Made by a program: the position numbers and the translations under genes. A DNA stretch of 64,000 bases from Schistocerca nitens (taxonomy: Eukaryota; Arthropoda; Insecta; Orthoptera; Acrididae). The stretch spans positions 348,512,650 through 348,576,649 of the forward strand of contig NC_064619.1 of NCBI RefSeq assembly GCF_023898315.1, given 5' to 3'. The notes under the pieces are model-generated. The model was given only the letters and a program-made list of their open reading frames with translations, ran no database searches and was not told the origin of the DNA. Shown here one piece after another: positions 54,660 to 64,000 of the stretch (positions are counted from its first letter, which is position 1; each line of letters opens with the position of its first letter).

Positions 54660-55930
54660 TACATGTCAAGTTCCGTAGGGCCAAATTGAGGAGCAAGTCG
54701 CCAAGGTCATGGAAGGTGTCAGTACATGAACCTCAAAAAAGTCCGTCCATAACTTTAAGTAACCGCAACCAACAACACAACAAGAATCATCTTAATTTTT
54801 CAAGAAACTCCTCAACACAAAAGAGGGAGTGACCCATGAGGGAACTCTTCAGTTTCAATTTCAAAGTGCGTGGATTACTGCTAAGATTTGTGAATTAGTA
54901 TGGTAGCTTATTGAAAATGGATACAGCCATATACTGCACACCTTTCTGCACAAGGGTTAAGGCAGTCCGATCCAAATGCCGGTTCGAGTTCTGCCGAGTA
55001 TCAACTGAGTGAAAACTGCTAATTGTTGGGCATAAACTAATATTGTTAACAATAAATGACAGTAAGGAATATATATATATTGAGAGGCCAATTTCAAAAT
55101 ACCCAGACTCGTGAACAGGGGTCTACAAGAGGTTCGTGGACTTACACCACTTATTAACCGAACCGCCCGTTTCTGAGTCAAAAATATCCATTCGGAATGA
55201 GAAGAGTCACCCCAGAATGTAACACTATACGACATAAGGCGAATGAAAATAAGCGAGGTAGACTAATTTTCGTGTTGAACGATCAATCACTTCGGATACC
55301 GTCGATTAGTAAAAATTGCAGCATTACGTCTTTGAACAAGATCCTGAACGTGGGCAGTTTACTATCTATCTGAACACCTAGAAATCTGAACTGTTAATTT
55401 TCACTAATCATATGCCCATTCAGTGAAATTAATACGTCAGGTTTGGTTGAATTGTAAAAACTGAGTCTTACTGTGGTTTTATACAAGCCTTGAACGTAAG
55501 TCATGATCTGCACTATGTGAAACCGAGCCATTGTTGCACCCAGCATACTTTACTACCAAGCTAGTGTCATCAGCAAACAGAAATACGAGTATAGAGTTAC
55601 CCGTAATATTAGAGGGTATATCATTTATATAAATAAGGAAAAGCGGTGACCCCAACACTGATGTCTGGAGCACACCCCACTTGACCGCACCTACGCAGAC
55701 CCCACATCATAGCCGTTCTCAACATTGTGAATAAATATATTTTGCTGTCTGTTGCTAAAGTATGGGATGAACCAATTGTGAGCTACCCCCTGTATTCCGT
55801 AATGGTCCAACTTATGGAGCAATATTTTTTGTTCAACACAATCAAACGCCTTAGTTAAATCAAAAAATATGCCTAGTGTACGAAACATTTTGTTTAACCC
55901 ATCCAGTACCTCAGAGAGAAAAGATAATAC
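54660..55930 (-). pseudogene. RT palm and C-terminus of the 54.6-56.6 kb element
   Basis: Minus strand: TLGIFFDLTKAFDCVEQKIL (first catalytic Asp), KLDHYGIQGVAHNWF, then after a frame change VLGSPLFLIYINDIPSN and LVFLFADDTSLVVK (both Asp). A damaged middle follows, then SVTFWGDSSHSEWIFLTQKR with AVRLISGVSPRTSCRPLF. Several frameshifts. Function as reverse transcriptase is known for the family; this copy is dead. Confidence 0.78.
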
Positions 55931-55999
55931 AGCCTTTTCAGTTGTTATGCGACTTCATATTCCCCGTTCTTATCAAGGCTGCTCCTGGCTCCACCCACT

Positions 56000-56609
56000 A
56001 TCAATACCTGATCCTCCTTTGTAAAATTTCTACATAGCTCCTCTGAGCTGTCAGTCACCTGAGCCAACCCTTCACAATGCTGGTGACCTGGTACTCTTCC
56101 TGCAACTGCTGTCCCACACCTCTACTGTGCGAACTATCCAGCAGCAGAACCTTCTTCTTTTGTTTGATTTTGCTACCAACCTAGGCCTCTTAACTGCTGA
56201 GGACTGGTGCATGTTTCCTAAACATAGAGCTACAAGAGACTCCTCTTCATCAACTCTGACACTTGGTCGAATCAATTTTATATACGCAAAGTATAATTGT
56301 CTGAGTACCTCCTCTTCCTAGCTGTCTTCTTGCCCACTGCCGGTTCCCATTCCCCATCACCGTTCACCCTCCTCAACCTATCTAGTCCCTTCTTTGCGCA
56401 TTGTAACTGCACCTGAAGGACACAGATCTTACGCTCCTGCCCCTCTATCAACTTATTTCTACTACAGATCATGCATTCCCAAGAGAGGATTCCGCTAGAA
56501 TTCCCACTGGCTTCCCCACTGCACTCCTCACAATGAAAATACTTTGACAAATCCCACCCCGTAATCTACTACTCACAAACCTACTACAGAGCCCACACTT
56601 CTCACTCAT
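56000..56609 (-). pseudogene. ORF1 relic: PHD-like zinc finger plus esterase start
   Basis: From the ATG at 56,609: EKCGLCSRFVSSRLRGGICQ, frameshift, then YFHCEECSGEASGN and SWECMICSRN, giving the Cys4-His-Cys3 spacing of a PHD-type finger. A short helix follows (KICVLQVQLQCAKKGLDRL), then a frame change, RRVLLLDSSHSRGVGQQLQ (the Ser-containing block of an SGNH esterase, near 56,150-56,090). CR1-group ORF1 proteins often pair a PHD finger with an esterase. The rest of the esterase is missing. Confidence 0.72.
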
Positions 56610-58842
56610 GGTAAAATTTTACAGCTGCTGAAAAAACAATACATTTACATTACCTAAGTTCAGTTACGCCAATAGAACTATTTCTGGAACTAACAATAGC
56701 GATCTCGAAATTCTCTGTCTACTAAGAAAGGAACAACTTTAATTAATACTACTACACTACAGCTAATACCAATACCAACAAAACTTTACAAAATTATTAG
56801 TTAAAACCAAAACTTCAAGCGGACACTGGAACACTCAACGAAGTTAAAACACTGAATGAAAATTTTACTGAAATATTTCACTAGAAACAATAAGAAACGT
56901 CAGCTGAAAACTAAAGCACAAGGTTTACTAAATGACTTCAACGCAAAGAAAACTGTAAAAAAACACAGCGAGCGAGCGTTTCCAAAAGTTTATTAAATGG
57001 TTATTTCGCCACAAAGAGCACGAGACACCGCTGAAAACTATTAAATTTAATAACTGTATAAAGGTGCACAAATAATTTTGTCAGTACCTAGCTTTACATC
57101 CGCTACAGCTGTAACAGCACGCCGCAAAATGTAAACACACTACTGAGCGTGAGTCTTGGACGAACGACGTAAGCACACTCACGAAGAACAGACCACTCGA
57201 GTCAACAACACAGGAAGAAAGACTGAGATCACTGAAAATCCACTAATAAGTTACTTTTACAGCAAATATTAACAAAAATAAACTTTAAATTAAGTAACAG
57301 TCCAGGACACGTGACTTCACACCAAATACGGGGAGTTCGTTTCTTAACATGCGACATCTTAGAAACCAGCCTATAAGAGTTTCCGTATCAACGCATCAGG
57401 AATTGTGAAGGATACAGTTGAGAACTTATACTCAAACAAGTAATGGAATACATTCGCCAAGGTTGGCCTGAACGCCACACACTTTACCTTTCCAGATGTT
57501 CCCATAAAATTATCTGCAACATACATAATCCAGATGCTAATGAGAGTGCTGGTTTTGACACTGGATTATAACACATCTTTTTACTTCAAGTCATTTTTTG
57601 TCGCTATTTTTGACTGTCGATCGTATCTGATTCCAGAAATGCTTCCGCGCTCCGTTCAAATATCGATGTCGTCATTCTCGTTCTAATCGCTGATTAACAG
57701 AAACTAAAAAAGATACAACTGCCGTTTTATGGGCCCCACATATGCGTTAGACCTTGCCCAAGTATCACTTTAGCATTTGAGCTTACTGACTCAAATAATT
57801 AGAATAGATCATAACAATTATTTCATGGTAACCGTTGAACCTCTCATTTTGGACTAGTTATGCGGAATGCATTTTAGGGTAATGTAACCGTGAAATGAAT
57901 AAAAGAACCAACTGTGTGACTTTATGTACCATTGTGAATTATTTGCATATACTTATCAATGAAACACGTCGGAAATACTGACAGTAGCCCTACCGGGATT
58001 AATTTAAAATATACGTGTAGGTGTCATAGTTTCATCTGGAAGGCTACAATTTCTTTATTGAAACTAGTTTTAGGTTATTGATCGATGAGCTTGCCGCACA
58101 TGTCAAATTTAAGCATTAAGAATATTCAGAGTAAAGGGTACCATAATTAGAATGTTTATCCAGTCCCAGATGCCGCCCGATAAGACGGGCATTATACTAA
58201 TAAATACTGAAACGGTACTGGAAGTACATTCCTCAGAAATATAAGCAAGCAGTTTTGTATGATAATGATTATGTTAGCATAATGGCAAGTTACAAGGCAA
58301 TACTTCATTACACGGTGGACAGTAAAATGAGGAAATGTCTGTAAACACTGTTTTATTTTATCTCTTATGTCACTTTTCCTACGCCATTCTATCGGGAGCT
58401 GACATGTTCAGTTGTTTCCTTGCCGGATCGAGTTTTGGTAAGACATCAAACAATGCTATAGTTAAAAGAGCTACAACATCGTCGATAAAGGTAGAAACCT
58501 GTTTATTAACGTAACGTTGACAACGAAATACCAGAAGATGGTGTAATTTTCACACTTTTGTTCGTTTAGCTAGTTAGGACTTCATACATTAAGATGGTTA
58601 AGTTGAGTTGAGAGTTCAACAATTCTCATATATGGTTATGTGAGGTTTTTATCAAAAGTAACGGTATTTTCTTTCTTTAGCAGTTGTACATCTCTTTCTT
58701 GGGAACTATGGTTTTCTGAGTGTTTGTGGCTTATAGTGTGGAATTTCTAATTTAGTTACCACCTTCATATGTGTATGAACGTATGGAAACTTTGTCAAAG
58801 TAGCAATTCAGCAGAATTTTTCATATTTTTTCCTATCTCTTT
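56610..58842. other. No recognisable gene
   Basis: About 2.2 kb of AT-rich sequence upstream of the CR1-like ORF1. The first few hundred bases may be that element's 5' untranslated region. I see no coding sequence or SINE. Confidence 0.4.
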
Positions 58843-58955
58843 GTACTGTGGTGTTGTTCAATGTACCAAGGAACGTAGTTGTAACGAACATTGAACGTCG
58901 ATATTATCTGAGATAAATTTGACTTAGCGAATTAAGTGTTTAGCTAAACTCAGTC

Positions 58956-59178
58956 GCCCGCATCTCGTGGTCGTGCGGTAGCGTTCTCGCTTCCCACGCC
59001 CGGGTTCCCGGGTTCGATTCCCGGCGGGGTCAGGGATTTTCTCTGCCTCGTGATGGCTGGGTGTTGTGTGATGTCCTTAGATTAGTTAGGTTTAAGTAGT
59101 TCTAAGTTCTAGGGGACTGATGACCATAGCTGTTAAGTCCCATAGTGCTGAAAACCATTTGAACCATTTGAAAAAAAA
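58956..59178 (+). mobile_element. SINE with a Gly-like tRNA head (type B)
   Basis: A box CTCGTGGTCGTGCGG, B box GGGTTCGATTCCC, then GGGATTTTCTCTGCCTCG and the 3' module TGTGATGTCCTTAG...GAACCATTT shared with type A, ending in an A run. Target-site duplication AAACTCAGTC at 58,946-58,955 and 59,179-59,188. Confidence 0.92.
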
Positions 59179-59660
59179 AAACTCAGTCATGTGGAATTAT
59201 TTTGAAGAAATATTGATTGCACTTAGAGGTTGTCCTCTTTGTGGAGCGAGAACTTGTGTGTTTCACACCAAATGCAGTAGCTACGAAACATTGTAGCTGG
59301 TTTTCATTTAAATGCTTGTTTGCTATTGTGTATTGTGTATCAGAAAGTGGATGCTTAATTAAAATGATTTTGAACATTTTATGTGGTCTTAGGTAGGTTT
59401 TGTTTGTGATAGGTTTTGATATCATGTGCTTGGCTATGTGTGTGTGTGTGTTATGGCAGGCTTAGTTGGGAGAATAAAAGCTTAGATATTGCCAGAATAA
59501 GTGGGATTAGATACCATACTTTATACAAAAGTGACAGATATTGGTGCATTTCCGATTTTTCTCAATAAATTATGCTTTGGTGTAGTGGTTGTATTTGTAG
59601 TGAGATAGATACACATTATTCCAAACCTATGGTAGCTTGGTTCACCACTACTGAACGATT

Positions 59661-59874
59661 CAAATGGTTCAAATGGCTCTGAGCACTATGGGACTTAACA
59701 TCTATGGTCATCAGTCCCCTAGAACTTAGAACTACTTAAACCTAACTAACCTAAGGACATCACACAACACCCAGTCATCACGATGCAGAGAAAATCCCTG
59801 ACCCCGCCGGGAATCGAACCCGGGAACCTGGGCGTGGGAAGCGAGAACGCTACCGCACGACCACGAGCTGCGGA
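59661..59874 (-). mobile_element. SINE type B, inverted
   Basis: Inverted relative to the copy at 58,956. Good boxes on the minus strand (CTCGTGGTCGTGCGG, GGGTTCGATTCCC). Perfect 13-bp target duplication CTACTGAACGATT at 59,648-59,660 and 59,875-59,887. Confidence 0.94.
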
Positions 59875-60143
59875 CTACTGAACGATTATAAGCGTTACGA
59901 GGGAAATACAAATGCTGAGTATATTTGATTATTTTTAGATGAAAATTGGAGTTGAATATATTTGATTATTTTTAGATTAAAATTGGAGTCTATTTGAGAG
60001 CTACGAATGTAATAGGTTGTGTGGTACATTTTAACGATTATAGCCCATAGTGCGTACATTTCAGTACAGCATCGAAATAATTAACATACGAGTAAATCAA
60101 CTTCGTTCTGTTTTCTCTTGAAAGAAATTATAAAGCTGTCTAC

Positions 60144-60383
60144 CGAGCGAGGTGGCGCAGTGGTTAGACACTGGACTCGCATTCGGGAGGACGACGGTTC
60201 AATCCCGCGTCCGGCCATCCTGATTTAGGTTTTCCGTGATTTCCCTAAATCACTCCAGGCAAATGCCGGGATGGTTCCTCTGAAAGGGCACGGCCGACTT
60301 CCTTCCCCATCCTTCCCTAATCCGATGAGACCGATGACCACGCTGTCTGGTCTCCTTCCCCAAAAACAACCAACCAACCAACC
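60144..60383 (+). mobile_element. SINE type C
   Basis: Head CGAGCGAGGTGGCGCAG, B box GACGGTTCAATCCC, body TGATTTAGGTTTTCCGTG, end GTCTGGTCTCC followed by CCAACCAACC repeats. Perfect 15-bp target duplication TATAAAGCTGTCTAC at 60,129-60,143 and 60,384-60,398. Confidence 0.94.
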
Positions 60384-60639
60384 TATAAAGCTGTCTACTG
60401 TGAGACACGTCTGGTAGTCTCATGTGATTGGCCTCTCACTTTGTAGTGTTTAAACAGTATGGCACTAAGAAAAGTGTACTCGGGATGATGTGACTAATGA
60501 TACATTTTTGTTGTTTAACTGCCATTTCTAACTACCTCATTCAAATAGTATAGCACAAGTAAATTTAGTTTAGGAGACTAATCAAAGTCCTGATCCGGAT
60601 TAGGAGGACGTGATTGTTCCACAATCTGGTCTTAACTTA

Positions 60640-61022
60640 CAAAAATCATCGTTTCAATTTTGATTGATGCCACTTTGTAAGAGAATGTTGATTGTTGATT
60701 CATTGACACAACATTCTGTAGGATATAAAATACATTTTTGTTCCAATATCTGGTTTTATCACCTACTGATCTTCTTAAATTAAAAAAAAATCACCGTTTC
60801 AATTTTGATTGATGCCACTTTGTAAGAGAATGTTGATTGTTGATTCATTAACACAACATTCTGTAGGATATAAAATACATTTTTGTTCCAATATCTGGTT
60901 TTATCACCTACTGATCTTCTTAAATTTAAAAAAAATCACCGTTTCAATTTTGATTGATGCCACTTTGTAAGAGAATGTTAGAATGTTGATTGTTGATTCA
61001 TTGACACACCATTCTGTAGGAT
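60640..61022. repeat. 145-bp tandem repeat, about 2.6 units
   Basis: The block GTTTCAATTTTGATTGATGCC starts at 60,651, 60,796 and 60,941, exactly 145 bp apart. Units are nearly identical. The last unit is shorter and has a small internal duplication (GAATGTTA). The minus strand of the last unit is read in frame with the hAT-like N-terminus that follows. Confidence 0.93.
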
Positions 61023-61347
61023 CCTCACTAGCGAGGTTATTTCTTTTCGTAATGTCTGACTCGACACTTAGCTTTTTCTGAAACTTGAAATAAGGAACAA
61101 TTTGCTTTTCTTCATTTGTAACGTTTGTTTCATCAGTATTTACTTCTTTTACAACAGCTGCAGTGCAAGACGTATCATCCGTACTTCTTGAACGCAAAGT
61201 CGAACCAGAAACATTTTTCGCGAAAAATTTATCTAATCTGCCAAGCGTTTTTAGAACATTGGCTTCTCGTTCTCGCTTTTCCTTCGATAATTTCCAAAAT
61301 GCCGCACCACTTAATTTTCCACATTTGCTTTTTTCACTGTTATGCAT
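60904..61347 (-). pseudogene. hAT/ZMYM-type N-terminal fragment
   Basis: Begins at the ATG at 61,347 with MHNSEKSKCGKLSGAAFWK, then LSKEKREREANVLKTLGRLDKFFAK. The (K)LSGAA..K...KE block followed by LDKFF is the usual start of a group of hAT-derived transposases and ZMYM1-like proteins. The next about 60 residues are Ser/Thr/Asp-rich. From about residue 108 the frame enters the 145-bp tandem repeat and ends at 60,904 after 147 codons. The frame is also open upstream to 61,626, but that codon is TTG. The catalytic domain (RNase H fold) is absent, so this is either a truncated transposase or a first exon whose rest lies outside. I consider it a relic. Confidence 0.55.
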
Positions 61348-62829
61348 GTTAAGGCACTTACAAATTGTCAACCAACAGTCAAAACCAAAGAAACTTTGTA
61401 AAAAGAAAGAATGAATGACTGCATCCAGTTCCAATGGTACTACATCGCACATGAGCACAAAGCTTGTTACTTTAAACACGGCATACGAGCACAAAAATTT
61501 TTCCTTTAAACTCGAATTACTCAACGTAACTGTGCTATGAAAGAACGACAATGCAGAATGATTTATCTTTATTGTCGCCTGTTTCTCTGTTGTCAGTGAA
61601 CAGTAGAAGCACACTTGTCGACTCAAATTAGTCTCGTAAAGCCAACGGGATAGTTTTAGCTGGGATGCAAATATGTTCTGAATGTTTTTGACTATGTCTT
61701 TCTAATTTAAAAAGCAAATAGTTTTTCCAGTTTCCTGCAGTGAGGTGTGCTGCATCGACTCTTACCCCACTTATAACATTTTAGCGGTTTTGTGGGCAGA
61801 GAAGACAGACTACAAAGTTTAAGTAGCTTTGTTGACAGTTGATGTGGTGTGTTGTCATTTGTGTGAACACAGCTGTTATGTCCGCACGCAAATGGACCTT
61901 TTATTCCGACATAAAATAAAAATAACCTTTACTCGAAGGAAAAAAGCTCAGTTAAGAAGTTTAATATAAAATTTGCAATGCCACGTACTATTTGACTGCA
62001 CAGTGTGTGAAAGTTAATATCGTGCAGGCTGCAGCACAATAAATGAGACAAACGAAAGATGGTTTATTCTTCTTTTTTCGCCAAATAAAGTAACTAACTA
62101 AATAAATAAATAACATTTTTAAACTGTTGTGAAGTGTATTTCACATATTATTAGATATTCTGCTCATGTTCTTTTCGTATAAACATGTGTTTACCAGTGT
62201 AAAACATTCCCAGTATCAACATGTTTTGTTAAACCGGTGTCATTAAAACAAACCTCAGGTATTGGAGACCACAGAGCTTTCACATTAATTACAATGATAT
62301 ATGGTTGACTCGATACTTCCCCGTAATTTCTACAAGAAATTTACGTATAGTCGGGTTTTACATACAGAGGCTCACATGTTACATTATTTAAGAAACTGCT
62401 GATAATTTTATCAGAGCTTTTAAGGGATCCCGGTATTTTCACAGCGAAAAATGGTAGGGTGAATTAGAAGCTGACAACCTTCTCGGAGTAATAACGTTGC
62501 AAACATTATGTTGTAGAGTGCCGTCTTGACAGCTTACTTCAAAATATTTTGAACAAACATGAAGATGATATCAGCCGGAAACCCACTGCTAAGTTTTCAT
62601 TCACTGACCATGTAAACTATGTATATTTCCAAGCTTCTATTGTCGAGTTTCGTTCTTAAGGCTTATTTAAACTAACAATTTTTTTAAAAATATTAATTTT
62701 TTTCATTTGTAAGCGCAGTTATTTTAAAACGTAAAAGGTTATAATGAGTACATAGCAGAAAATTCCGCCTCCCTTAAGGTGCCGCCCCCAGGCCCGTCCC
62801 TAGTGGACCTATATGGAAATTCGCCACTG
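61348..62829 (-). mobile_element. Possible 5' part of a hAT-like element
   Basis: Non-coding. On the minus strand it would start at 62,829 with CAGTGGCGAATTTCCATATA and a GC-rich block (GGGACGGGCCTGGGGGCGG) and lead to the ATG at 61,347. CAGTGGCG-type ends are what I expect for this hAT group. I cannot see the 8-bp target duplication or the other end, so the boundaries are tentative. Confidence 0.4.
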
Positions 62830-63000
62830 TGGGCGTTACATTTAAAATTGTGGCCTTCACTTTTTTGTGGAACTAACTGTAAGTTGATTTGATCCATTAT
62901 AAATGGTTTCTGAAAGCCTGCGACTGTAGATACAATAGGTTTGTTTATAAATAAATAAATCTTTTGCTACCAGTCACGATTTTTCTTTATTTTACTATTT

Positions 63001-63040
63001 GCACGACGCGTTTCGAGAAATAATTCTCATTTTCAAGTGC
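63001..63040 (-). ncRNA. Hammerhead-ribozyme-like motif of the Penelope-like element
   Basis: The minus strand reads GCAC, TTGAAAA (usual CTGANGA, two changes), stem GAGAA-TTAT-TTCTC, GAAA, the tiny CGCG stem, TC, then GTGC. GCAC and GTGC form the outer stem. This is the layout of the short type I hammerheads described in Penelope-like elements. The changed core suggests an inactive copy. Confidence 0.55.
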
Positions 63041-63454
63041 GTTTTTTTTTATTTTTTTATGTGTGTTAAGCCATTTCTTTTGATGTTGTCAGTGTGTGTG
63101 AGTCTGCTTCATTCTGTTGACTTTTACTGTAATACATAAGAAACGCGATTTTTAGTTGGGTATCAATTCTTTCTGTGAGGTTAGTGGCTAAAGTTTGAGA
63201 ACAATTTGTACTTACAGTTTTCTAATGGTCCATTTGTGTAGAGTCTCACACACACTTAACATCACACACAAATTGTACACTTTACACATCGAAAATATCT
63301 TATATAAACAAAACAGTTACAGAGATCTTCTTACAGGTAGTTCACAGAGATAACATTATAGGTCTTCCACAGATTATGATATGCTTTTGTACAGAGGTTA
63401 TTTTTCTTAACAGTTTGATTTTACAATTGTGCTTATTTATATGTTTTACTATTT

Positions 63455-64000
63455 TTATTTAAGTATATTATCGAAACATCTGAAGAAATTCACTGATTCA
63501 CTTTCAAGTTTTTCATTTAATATTTTATCTTCATATTTTCTGTAATGTGAATATATCTCCAGTTCTTCAAGCAAATCCGTTTTATGTCCCTTATTTAGTC
63601 GGTGGAGTACTTTGACATTTTGCTCTATTTTTCCAAATGGGTGTCCTGTATTATGTATGTGTGTTGCTATTGCTGATGTAGTGTGTTTGTTGTGTGTGTA
63701 TGCTCTAACGTGCTCTGTGTACCTGGTGTTAATATTTCGGCCTGTTTGTCCTATGTAGAACTTGGAGCATTCCTGGCATGTTACCTTGTATATTCCAGAG
63801 TCTGAATATGGATCATGATTACACTTTATATTATGTATTAATTTTTGGTGTAGTTTATTGGATGTAGAAAACCCAATTTTTACTCTGTGATTTTTGAAAA
63901 TATTTGCAATCTTCTGTGATACATTGCCTATGTATGGAATGCTAGATATATATTTGTTTTTCTCTTTTTCTTCTGTGGTGCAGTTTGTACCTGGGTTTCT
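63455..64000 (-). CDS. Penelope-like polyprotein, GIY-YIG endonuclease part (partial)
   Basis: 181 codons open from the window edge to the stop at 63,455-63,457; no ATG is needed because the 5' part is outside. The endonuclease nicks target DNA for reverse transcription. Residues (counted from the edge) 69-71 GIY, 75-78 CQEC, 82-84 YIG with GQTGRN after it, then TRYTEH (the Arg and His/Glu of the active site) and HNTGHPF. LEELEIYSHYRK near 144-155 supplies the usual C-terminal Glu. Cys60 with Cys75/Cys78 resembles the zinc-linked cysteines that precede GIY-YIG in these elements. The upstream segment KIGFSTSNKLHQKLIHNIKC is the common linker. No frameshift is visible, so this part may be intact. 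Confidence 0.88.
   Translation of the reverse strand, partial: RNPGTNCTTEEKEKNKYISSIPYIGNVSQKIANIFKNHRVKIGFSTSNKLHQKLIHNIKCNHDPYSDSGIYKVTCQECSKFYIGQTGRNINTRYTEHVRAYTHNKHTTSAIATHIHNTGHPFGKIEQNVKVLHRLNKGHKTDLLEELEIYSHYRKYEDKILNEKLESESVNFFRCFDNILK

Larger units (their letters stand above)
54640..56609 (-). mobile_element. CR1-like non-LTR retrotransposon, internally deleted
   Basis: Minus-strand element with its 5' part at 56,609 (ORF1) and 3' end near 54,640 in a TAAAA-type repeat. ORF1 (PHD-type finger and esterase start) is joined near 55,935 straight to the RT palm, so the endonuclease and the first RT blocks are deleted. Its C-terminal tail (YMAVSIFNKLPYQFTNL, GHSLFCVEEFLEK) is like that of the element at 4.4-7.2 kb. 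Confidence 0.78.
58843..60100 (+). repeat. Unclassified dispersed repeat, copy B
   Basis: The reverse-oriented partner of 10,896-11,640. Without the two SINEs (58,956-59,178 and 59,661-59,874) it follows copy A block by block from GTACTGTGG (58,843) to ACGATTATA (60,034) and beyond. It also has a local 36-bp tandem duplication near 59,919-59,990 (TATATTTGATTATTTTTAGA twice). No coding sequence. Confidence 0.75.
62940..64000 (-). mobile_element. Penelope-like element, 3' part
   Basis: A minus-strand element that runs off the window. It has the GIY-YIG endonuclease at its C-terminus, an untranslated part, and a hammerhead-like motif near its 3' end (63,001-63,040). These three together are typical of Penelope-like retroelements. 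The reverse transcriptase would lie beyond 64,000. The 3' boundary is a guess. Confidence 0.78.

Noticed and set aside
58956-59030. Genuine tRNA-Gly gene
   Set aside because: The tRNA-like part continues into a SINE body with target-site duplications, and the same unit recurs at 59.8 kb; it is a SINE head.
61348-61626. N-terminal 93 codons upstream of the hAT-like Met
   Set aside because: The frame begins at TTG, has no family similarity, and the conserved N-terminal block begins right after the ATG at 61,347.

Overview
This window looks like intergenic DNA from a large, transposon-dense insect genome. The tRNA-headed SINE families (copies ending in GAACCATTT), the non-LTR families and the gag family match what I remember of grasshopper/locust (Schistocerca-like) genomes. 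That species guess is inference. I found no convincing host gene in 64 kb; every recognisable coding stretch belongs to a mobile element.

Layout. 0.7-2.6 kb holds a broken piggyBac transposase with a SINE in it. 4.4-12.9 kb is a pile-up of four non-LTR retrotransposon fragments in alternating orientations, separated by a SINE and an unclassified repeat. 13.9-15.3 kb is a Tc1-like transposon with an open transposase frame on the minus strand. 17.0-18.3 kb is a Ty3/Gypsy polymerase relic. 18.3-21.3 kb is a non-LTR element split by a 352-bp insertion that folds into a near-perfect hairpin. 21.4-28.9 kb holds SINEs, an unclassified repeat and a decayed gag gene. 31.7-33.7 kb is a non-LTR element that has lost its reverse transcriptase core. 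35.5-40.2 kb is a non-LTR element carrying two SINEs and a second Tc1 copy, inverted relative to the first. 41.8-52.4 kb is a nested set: an unclassified repeat, a solo LTR inside it, and at its edge a complete LTR element (42,679-50,510) with apparently identical LTRs. 53.6-63 kb holds a deleted Tc1-like element, a CR1-like non-LTR with PHD-finger ORF1, an inverted SINE pair inside a repeat shared with 11 kb, a 145-bp tandem repeat and a hAT-like N-terminus. The window ends in a Penelope-like element whose GIY-YIG endonuclease runs off the edge.

How the parts relate. The two Tc1 copies and the 7.8-kb LTR element are the youngest insertions: frames are open, termini match and target-site duplications are visible. 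The LTR element encodes only a 779-aa Gag-like protein and has about 4 kb of non-coding DNA where pol should be, so it probably depends on a partner element. Clear target-site duplications let part of the insertion order be read directly. Hammerhead-ribozyme-like cores occur in the Penelope-like element and twice, in mirror image, in the hairpin insertion near 19.2 kb.

All identifications are from reading translations and repeats by eye. No database search, folding or alignment program was run, and element boundaries given without a target-site duplication are approximate.
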